Part shown: positions 8,839 to 13,686 of the stretch, one piece after another | Layout: every line of letters starts with the position of its first letter | Position numbering within the stretch: position 1 is the first letter of the stretch | Origin: Parcubacteria group bacterium Gr01-1014_29 | Lineage (GTDB): Bacteria > Patescibacteriota > Minisyncoccia > Ryanbacterales > 2-02-FULL-48-12 | Direction: 5' to 3' | Assembly (NCBI GenBank): GCA_007376195.1 | Contig: VMFT01000012.1 | Span: 1 to 32,788, forward strand | Length of the DNA stretch: 32,788 bases | Notes under the pieces: generated by a model | Databases searched by the model: none | What the model saw: the letters and a program-made list of their open reading frames with translations, nothing else | What the model was told of the DNA's origin: nothing | Position numbers and translations under genes: made by a program

Positions 8839-11278
8839 ACCGCTTAAGTGTAAGCGAGTTCGCTACCACCGATACGGAGCTAAACGCCATGGCAAATCCC
8901 GCGATTTCCGGGCGGAGTGTTGCCTGCGAAAAACTATAAAACACCGGGCCGAAACTTCCGAGCTGGCTTGAAAACGATACCACCCAATCAGCAGGCACCC
9001 CAAGCGAGCTCTGCGTAATAAGCAAATGAATGCCGCCCGCGATGGGAATAGCAAGCACGTTGTATATAAACGCCCAAAAAAGATTCTGCCATACTTTGCG
9101 AATAGTTTTCCCGGAAAGCTGAATTGCGGTTACTACATCACGAATATCATCTTTCACAAGCACAACCTGTCCAGTTTGCACCGCAACATCAGTGCCAGAA
9201 CCCACTGCAATGCCAATGTCTGCTTGCGCAAGCGCGGGTGAATCATTGATGCCGTCCCCCACCATGGCAACGCTTTTACCTTCCTTTTGAAGTTTTTTGA
9301 TAACATCCGCTTTATCTTGCGGCAGAACTTCCGCAAGTACGCGGCTGATACCCACTTGCTTTGCTATCGCTTTTGCGGTCTTTGGATTGTCTCCGGTTAT
9401 CATAATAACTTCCTTACCCATTTCTTTTAACGCATCTATCGCTTCCTTGACATTGGGCTTCAATGTATCAGCCATTGCGATGAGTGCCGTAAGTTGTTTA
9501 TCCACCGCAAGAAATACAACAGTCTTTGCTTCTCCTTGTAATTTTTCAAGCTGTTTTTTGTGGGGAGCGGCATCAAGACCCAAATCCGCCATATACAATT
9601 GCTGTCCCACATAAACCTCTCGTATGCCAATAGTGCCGTGTACTCCTTTTCCCGCAACCGCCTCAAAATTTTTCACTTCCTGCAATGAGCCAACTCCCTT
9701 CCCTTTTTCTACTATAGCGCGCGCTAACGGGTGCTCTGAACCCATTTCCACCGCGCCCGCAAAAAGCATTGCGTCTTTTTCTGAAATATCCTGCCGCAAC
9801 ATAACAACATCCGTTACCACTGGCTTTCCGATAGTCAGCGTGCCTGTTTTATCAAACGCAATTGCTTGTATGCGGTGTGCTTTCTCAAGCGCCTCTCCTC
9901 CTTTTAAGATAATACCGAATTTTGTTGCTCTGCCAATGCCCACAATAAGAGCAGTGGGAGTTGCAAGTCCCATAGCACAAGGGCACGAAATTACGAGTAC
10001 TGCGATCATGCGCACAAGTCCCGTGCGAAACGGCAGTGCGGCAAAGAAATACCACCCCACGAATACGAGTACTGATAAAACTACTACCACAGGAACAAAA
10101 TTCTCACTTATTTTATCAACCAGATTTTGAATCGGCGCGCGAGAAGCCTGCGCTTCTTCCACCATACTGACAATCTGATGAAGAAGTGTGTCTTTCCCGA
10201 CTTTGGTTGCCTTGAATTTAATCAACCCTTCCTGATTGATTGTCGCGCCAATTACTTCGTCGCCAATTGTCTTTGAAACAGGAAACGACTCCCCCGTTAC
10301 CACTTTCTCGTCAATATGGGACTTTCCTTCCAATATCACGCCGTCAACCGGAAACTTCTCTCCTGGCCGCACCACGACCGTCTCCCCTTGTTTAATATCG
10401 TCAATGGGCACAGTAACTTCCGCGCCGCCGCGCATAACATGGGCGTCTTTTGCTTCGAGTTTCAGGAGCTCTTTAATAGCGGCAGACGCGCGCCCTTTTG
10501 CTTTTGCCTCAAAGTACCTGCCTAATAATATGAAAAATAAAAGCGCTGCAGACGACTCCCAAAACGGATGGTCAATATTAAAAAATAAAAATCCGATTGC
10601 CGAGTAAAAATAGGCCGCGGACGTCCCTAGCGCAACAAGCACGTCCATGTTCGCGGAACCCACGCGGATAGCCGTAAAAGAATTACGGTAAAACGGCCAC
10701 GCGATAACAAATTGGATCGGAGTGGAAAGTATCCAGTAGAAATAATTAAGATCAATGCGAAACGGCGGATTCGCGACGTCCACAAATATGCCCGTGAGTA
10801 ATTCCAAGGGCTGCGCTACAAGCCAGAAAAGATATCCCGTTATATAGGAACCGTATGCCACGAAACCGGAACCCGACAACGTGGGTTGTCCGAGATTTAT
10901 AAAATCAAAAAACTCATGCACATGCGTCATGTTGAACATGTGAATGAGCATATAGTATGCAATGATGGGAAACGCCAGCAGAAACGCCGCCTTCACGCGC
11001 CGCCGCGCTTCTTCGATTTTTTTTGCTTCCATCGCCTCTTCCTCCTCAACAGTCGCGGAAACTTCGTCTGGGCGGATGATATCGTATCCAAGCTTATGCA
11101 CGAGCTCGTCTATTTTTCCGATTGTAATTTTTGACTCATCAAACTCAACCGCCGTTTTTTCCGCCCCGTAATTTGTTTTTATGGAAGTTACACCTTGCTG
11201 TTGTCCTATCAATTTGTCTATCAGGATAGAACAAGACGCGCAATGCATTCCTTTTACTTTTAGGACGAGTTTAGTCAT
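8786..11278 (-). CDS. copA: Copper-exporting P1B-type ATPase
   Basis: 830 residues. The order is an N-terminal HMA domain with 'GMHCASC' (C13, C16), TM helices, an actuator domain with 'TGES' (328-331), the membrane 'CPC' (432-434), phosphorylation site 'DKTGTLT' with D476, 'SEHPLARA' (HP at 516-517) and 'GDGINDSPAL' (674-683). The last helices carry 'YN' and 'MAFSS', which together with CPC are the Cu(I) ligands of the P1B-1 subgroup. It should use ATP to pump Cu(I) out of the cytoplasm. The loops after TM1 (about 115-180) and between the last two helices are longer than I expect for CopA. It starts with ATG about 20 nt downstream of a good minus-strand promoter and is followed by a membrane protein and a CopZ-like chaperone. 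Confidence 0.95.
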   Translation of the reverse strand: MTKLVLKVKGMHCASCSILIDKLIGQQQGVTSIKTNYGAEKTAVEFDESKITIGKIDELVHKLGYDIIRPDEVSATVEEEEAMEAKKIEEARRRVKAAFLLAFPIIAYYMLIHMFNMTHVHEFFDFINLGQPTLSGSGFVAYGSYITGYLFWLVAQPLELLTGIFVDVANPPFRIDLNYFYWILSTPIQFVIAWPFYRNSFTAIRVGSANMDVLVALGTSAAYFYSAIGFLFFNIDHPFWESSAALLFFILLGRYFEAKAKGRASAAIKELLKLEAKDAHVMRGGAEVTVPIDDIKQGETVVVRPGEKFPVDGVILEGKSHIDEKVVTGESFPVSKTIGDEVIGATINQEGLIKFKATKVGKDTLLHQIVSMVEEAQASRAPIQNLVDKISENFVPVVVVLSVLVFVGWYFFAALPFRTGLVRMIAVLVISCPCAMGLATPTALIVGIGRATKFGIILKGGEALEKAHRIQAIAFDKTGTLTIGKPVVTDVVMLRQDISEKDAMLFAGAVEMGSEHPLARAIVEKGKGVGSLQEVKNFEAVAGKGVHGTIGIREVYVGQQLYMADLGLDAAPHKKQLEKLQGEAKTVVFLAVDKQLTALIAMADTLKPNVKEAIDALKEMGKEVIMITGDNPKTAKAIAKQVGISRVLAEVLPQDKADVIKKLQKEGKSVAMVGDGINDSPALAQADIGIAVGSGTDVAVQTGQVVLVKDDIRDVVTAIQLSGKTIRKVWQNLFWAFIYNVLAIPIAGGIHLLITQSSLGVPADWVVSFSSQLGSFGPVFYSFSQATLRPEIAGFAMAFSSVSVVANSLTLKRYVPPMERGDGTEDKKVV

Positions 11279-11302
11279 ATTATTTTGTTGTGGATAACGG
11301 AC

Positions 11303-11331
11303 TTGACTTTATATTTAATAGAGGATATAAT
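11303..11331 (+). promoter_or_regulatory. Strong plus-strand promoter for a non-coding RNA
   Basis: TTGACT (11303-11308) and a perfect TATAAT (11326-11331) are 17 nt apart. Initiation is expected near 11338, just before the first complementary arm. It is the best sigma-70 match I found in the window and it points away from all the accepted protein genes. Confidence 0.75.
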
Positions 11332-11336
11332 GACAA
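11308..11336 (-). promoter_or_regulatory. copA promoter (minus-strand half of a bidirectional promoter)
   Basis: On the minus strand, TTGTCA (11336-11331) and TATAAA (11313-11308) are 17 nt apart, each 5 of 6 to the sigma-70 consensus. Initiation near 11301 would give a leader of about 22 nt before the copA ATG. It overlaps almost exactly with a plus-strand promoter. Confidence 0.65.
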
Positions 11337-11378
11337 TACGTTGTCAAGGCTGTATTGAACGAAACCGTTCGGTACTCC

Positions 11379-11410
11379 AAAGGGCTCACGTGGGTGAGCT
11401 CTTTGTTTTT
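11379..11410 (+). terminator. Internal intrinsic terminator-like hairpin
   Basis: An 11-bp stem (11379-11389 with 11394-11404, one G-T) with a 4-nt GTGG loop is followed by GTTTTT. The T-run lies on the plus-strand side only. Transcripts from the first promoter may stop here at about 70 nt. Confidence 0.7.
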
Positions 11411-11436
11411 GACAACAAACTTTGATATTATTTTAT
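11409..11436 (+). promoter_or_regulatory. Second plus-strand promoter candidate
   Basis: A perfect TTGACA (11409-11414) and TTTTAT (11431-11436) are 16 nt apart. Initiation would fall close to 11440-11443, where the tRNA-like module begins. The -10 is weaker than that of the first promoter. The -35 doubles as an arm of the competing local fold. Confidence 0.45.
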
Positions 11437-11439
11437 CGT

Positions 11440-11518
11440 GGACCTGAGGGCCGAGTCCGAACGGTTTCGGGAACAGCTTTGACAACTGTCTTTTGGGGTT
11501 CAACTCCCCCTCGGTCCA
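11440..11518 (+). other. tRNA-like RNA module (degenerate cloverleaf)
   Basis: GGGG-TTCAACT-CCCC (11495-11509) is a canonical T-arm with the T-loop consensus. It is followed after one C by TCGGTCC and A, like a 7-nt acceptor strand plus discriminator. Upstream are GGGCCGA (pairs 7 bp with TCGGTCC), a CCGA/TCGG D-arm-like stem, and ACAG/CTGT closing a 9-nt loop that contains TTGACAA. Against a working tRNA are the 9-nt anticodon loop, the very short D-loop, the T-stem mismatch and the absent CCA. GGACC (11440-11444) with GGTCC gives an alternative closing stem. Confidence 0.45.
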
Positions 11519-11526
11519 TTCACAAG

Positions 11527-11550
11527 AACTGCCATTATCGGCGGTTTTTG
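11527..11550 (+). terminator. Intrinsic terminator of the ncRNA locus
   Basis: AACTGCC (11527-11533) pairs with GGCGGTT (11540-11546) across a 6-nt loop, and TTTTT spans 11545-11549. The orientation is plus strand, matching the promoter at 11303-11331. Confidence 0.75.
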
Positions 11551-11588
11551 TGTCGTTGGGGGGTGAGAAAATGAACTTGACCATAAAA

Positions 11589-11978
11589 TTATAATTCATC
11601 GTAAAACGTCCTGCCATTTGAATTAAGTCTAAAAATCTTTTGTTTTTTTCCTACTTTTTCCCGATCGTCCAATAGCGCATACATCGTATAGTTCTGTCCT
11701 CCATCCAGTACTGTATAATAATAAGGCTTGTGCGTTACAGGATCGCTAGGAATTTCTGGAGGAATAAGGTCAATTAATTGTTCCGGATACCGTTTATGAT
11801 CGTCATAATATAGTAAAAGCCGCGTACGTAACTCATAGATATTTCTTTTCCTGGTAAGATTGGGGCCATGATCGGGGAGAGTGTGTAAATTAGATAGAAG
11901 AATAAACACTAGAAAAATACATATAAGAAATATAAACAAAGTTATCCATATTATTTTTTTCTTATAAACCATGATCAT
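11589..11978 (-). CDS. Membrane-anchored protein with GspG-like C-terminal domain
   Basis: 129 residues. A strongly hydrophobic N-terminal segment (about 9-29) is followed by a soluble domain: 'LRTRLLLYYDDHKRYPEQL', then 'IPSDPVTHKPYYYTVLDGG' and 'YTMYALLD'. This pattern (a helix, YP, DP.t..pY.Y, Y.lyA.LD) is that of the major pseudopilin GspG and similar Patescibacteria proteins. There is no prepilin peptidase site (no G/A-F-T-L-x-E before the hydrophobic stretch), so it is probably anchored rather than assembled into a pilus. It is 15 nt downstream of the cupredoxin gene and ends just before the ncRNA terminator. A second start at 11972 is possible. Function unknown. Confidence 0.75.
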   Translation of the reverse strand: MIMVYKKKIIWITLFIFLICIFLVFILLSNLHTLPDHGPNLTRKRNIYELRTRLLLYYDDHKRYPEQLIDLIPPEIPSDPVTHKPYYYTVLDGGQNYTMYALLDDREKVGKKQKIFRLNSNGRTFYDEL

Positions 11979-11993
11979 TAAAAGATTTAAATC

Positions 11994-12437
11994 TTATTCT
12001 GTCTTGACTAAATCTTTTACAGTGATAGTACCTATCATATCAAAATGCGTGCGGTGTCCCATAGGCGTATCGCCTTCTCCGCACGGCACTGAACAATAAA
12101 ACGGAAAATCTCCGGCCTGTGTGGCATCAAGTTTTATTCTTATTGTACTGTTTGCTGGCATACGTTGGGAGATGCCCAACGCATCAATCGCAATGCCGTG
12201 GTCGTACGAATCTTCGTTTATCACCGTTGCAATTATTGTATCTCCCCGGTCTACTTCAAATATTTCAGGAATAAACCGCCAATCGTCTTTCTTTGCAATA
12301 ATCGTTATCTCACGAATTACGCCAGTTGAGACCGGCACTGAACTTTCAGGCAACAGGAAATTACGGTAGAAAACACCGCTGCCTATGATTACCACCATCA
12401 ATATGATTATGATAAGATATTTGTTCATGTTACTCAC
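11994..12437 (-). CDS. Membrane-anchored cupredoxin with CuA-like ligand set
   Basis: 147 residues. A TM anchor (about 7-28) precedes a cupredoxin domain (about 40-142). Likely copper ligands are H80 ('DHGIAID'), C115 and C119 ('FYCSVPCG'), and H131 and M134 ('THFDM'). The C-x3-C and H-x2-M parts match the CuA site of cytochrome oxidase subunit II and related proteins. The spacing from the second Cys to the His is longer here, and an extra His (H128) lies in the insertion. Both Cys are present, so a binuclear CuA-type site is possible, although no oxidase subunit I is in the window. It should face outwards. Start is GTG at 12437, overlapping the upstream gene by 4 nt, or ATG at 12428. It likely stores or transfers copper or electrons. 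Confidence 0.85.
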   Translation of the reverse strand: MSNMNKYLIIIILMVVIIGSGVFYRNFLLPESSVPVSTGVIREITIIAKKDDWRFIPEIFEVDRGDTIIATVINEDSYDHGIAIDALGISQRMPANSTIRIKLDATQAGDFPFYCSVPCGEGDTPMGHRTHFDMIGTITVKDLVKTE

Positions 12438-13681
12438 TTTCCCACAAGGTACCTATTTACTCCCCAACTTAAAGCCCCGATTGCAATAAGTGATATGAAC
12501 AACAAACCCCACCACTGTGTCTGCAGCGATGCTTTCTGCACTACTTGTTCTTCCACGCGAATCCAAAACGTAGCGACAAGCGACTCGTCGGGAGACAGAC
12601 TGCTTCCCGCGGGGCGAAACTGCGCATACGCGCGATACAATCCCGCTGAAGGAAACACCGCGCGAAAATTAATCATATCGTCCGCTTCCTTCTCTGTAGT
12701 AGGGCCGGTATGAGCGCGCGCTTCCGGTACAATACGCATAGAGTGTGGGTGCTCGTCCTCCATCATTTCGCGCCCACCAGAATCTTCCGGATGCGTCCCG
12801 TTAGAAGTCTGACTTGTAACGGGATGCGCATGGATAAACTCTGACCAATCATCCTTGATAAGCGCAAGATGCATATCAGCTCCTAAATATGGCTCAACTT
12901 CAACCTCATTGCCTTGGGCATCGTGAATATCAAAATAGAGATCGTGATCCACCCCTTTGCCGATAGGTTCATTAGCCGCCAAGACAACCTGATATCCGCT
13001 TACAACAACACTCCGCGCAAATGTAACCCGCTTCTCATCGGTTGGCCCTTCGCCTTCGACTATAAACGGCTTGTGGCCAACAGTGTGAGTAACATCGTCT
13101 TTCTTAATTTCTGACCACACTTTGTATCGCCCGGGGTTAGCAAAGACGTAATCAATCGAAAATACTCCTGTATCTGCCAGCTCTCCTTCGAACATAATTG
13201 GCTGGGGGTGAATATGAAAAAACTCATTCATGTCGTCCCGAACACCGATAACATGCATCAGTTTCTCATGTCCATACTCAAGTCTGTCAGCAAGGATGGG
13301 CCTGTCTCCAGGTTTCTCGTTCACCCAAAAATCGAGCATGACCGGTATACCAACCGTGGGAATAGTCGTAGAGGTGCCTGGCAAAACATGAAGGTTTACC
13401 ACAAGGCCTTCGCGTACTTCGTTTTCTTCATGATACGTGGCAGCGTCATGCCCGCCATGCGCATTTCCTCCTCCAACGGACACGTCTTCGGGCATGTCCT
13501 CCATCATATGCCCATTATCAGACATCGTGGTATACAAAAATCGTAACGGCAGATAATAGACAAACGTAATAACAAGCAGCAGCGAAAACGACGTCAAAAA
13601 CCAGAAATGCCAGCTTTCTGCTTCCGCATTAATTATGGGTGCACTATTATTTTGTTGTTCTCCCTTATCCATTTTATACAC
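12434..13681 (-). CDS. His/Met-rich extracytoplasmic protein with two 'HxHP' domains (putative copper binding)
   Basis: 415 residues. The N-terminal TM anchor is 'WHFWFLTSFSLLLV' (24-37) and a second TM sits at the C-terminus (about 389-407). Between them lie a Met/His-rich stretch (53-84: 'GHMMEDM', 'HGGH'), then two related beta domains. These carry 'MHVIGVRDDMNEFFHIHP' (142-159) and 'MHLALIKDDWSEFIHAHP' (270-287), separated by about 128 residues. Another His/Met-rich patch lies at 296-324. The two HxHP motifs resemble those in YtkA/FixH-like copper-associated proteins. It probably binds copper outside the membrane next to the cupredoxin, whose gene it overlaps by 4 nt. Start is GTG 13681 or ATG 13672. 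Function is inferred from residues and context. Confidence 0.8.
   Translation of the reverse strand: MYKMDKGEQQNNSAPIINAEAESWHFWFLTSFSLLLVITFVYYLPLRFLYTTMSDNGHMMEDMPEDVSVGGGNAHGGHDAATYHEENEVREGLVVNLHVLPGTSTTIPTVGIPVMLDFWVNEKPGDRPILADRLEYGHEKLMHVIGVRDDMNEFFHIHPQPIMFEGELADTGVFSIDYVFANPGRYKVWSEIKKDDVTHTVGHKPFIVEGEGPTDEKRVTFARSVVVSGYQVVLAANEPIGKGVDHDLYFDIHDAQGNEVEVEPYLGADMHLALIKDDWSEFIHAHPVTSQTSNGTHPEDSGGREMMEDEHPHSMRIVPEARAHTGPTTEKEADDMINFRAVFPSAGLYRAYAQFRPAGSSLSPDESLVATFWIRVEEQVVQKASLQTQWWGLLFISLIAIGALSWGVNRYLVGK
13571..13612 (-). repeat. 42-nt near-identical anchor-coding repeat, copy 1
   Basis: Matches 16045-16086 at 39 of 42 positions. It encodes the 'WHFWFLTSFSLLLV' membrane anchor of the His/Met-rich protein. 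Similarity drops outside the repeat. Confidence 0.85.
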
Positions 13682-13686
13682 GCAAC

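Larger units (their letters stand above)
11340..11486. repeat. Imperfect inverted repeat inside the ncRNA locus
   Basis: The left arm 11340-11376 and the right arm 11453-11486 pair over 14 bp (one G-T) and over 17 bp (one bulged T), separated by a short internal loop. The sequence TTGACAAC also occurs at 11409-11416, so the 5' end GTTGTCAA (11340-11347) can pair locally or at long range, but not both at once. Confidence 0.8.
11338..11550 (+). ncRNA. Structured non-coding RNA locus divergent from copA
   Basis: A region of about 210 nt bounded by a strong promoter and an intrinsic terminator. It contains long-range complementary arms (11340-11353 with 11473-11486; 11360-11376 with 11453-11469), local hairpins (11357-11370; 11379-11404), a second promoter-like sequence and a tRNA-like 3' module (11440-11518). 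It may make one RNA of about 210 nt, or two: about 70 nt ending at the internal terminator, and about 110 nt from the second promoter. The two would be complementary to each other. No plus-strand reading frame is credible, and the minus-strand frame here is antisense noise. It does not look like tmRNA (no tag frame), SRP RNA or RNase P. A 6S-like rod and a degenerate tRNA remain possible. Confidence 0.6.

Noticed and set aside
11447-11518. Functional tRNA (Val-GAC or Ser-TGA reading)
   Set aside because: Acceptor and T-arm fit, but the anticodon arm has a 9-nt loop or a mismatched pair, the D-loop is too short, and there is no long variable arm for Ser. Kept only as tRNA-like.
11338-11550. 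tmRNA
   Set aside because: The T-arm resembles tmRNA, but there is no 5' partner at the promoter-proximal end, no tag reading frame and the length is too short.
11566-11596. Tiny plus-strand ORF after a G-rich run
   Set aside because: Only about seven codons after the ncRNA terminator; no evidence of translation.
11315-11617. Minus-strand 100-residue reading frame upstream of copA
   Set aside because: It is antisense to the structured RNA, overlaps the 3' end of the GspG-like gene, has no recognisable domain, and its codons follow the hairpins.
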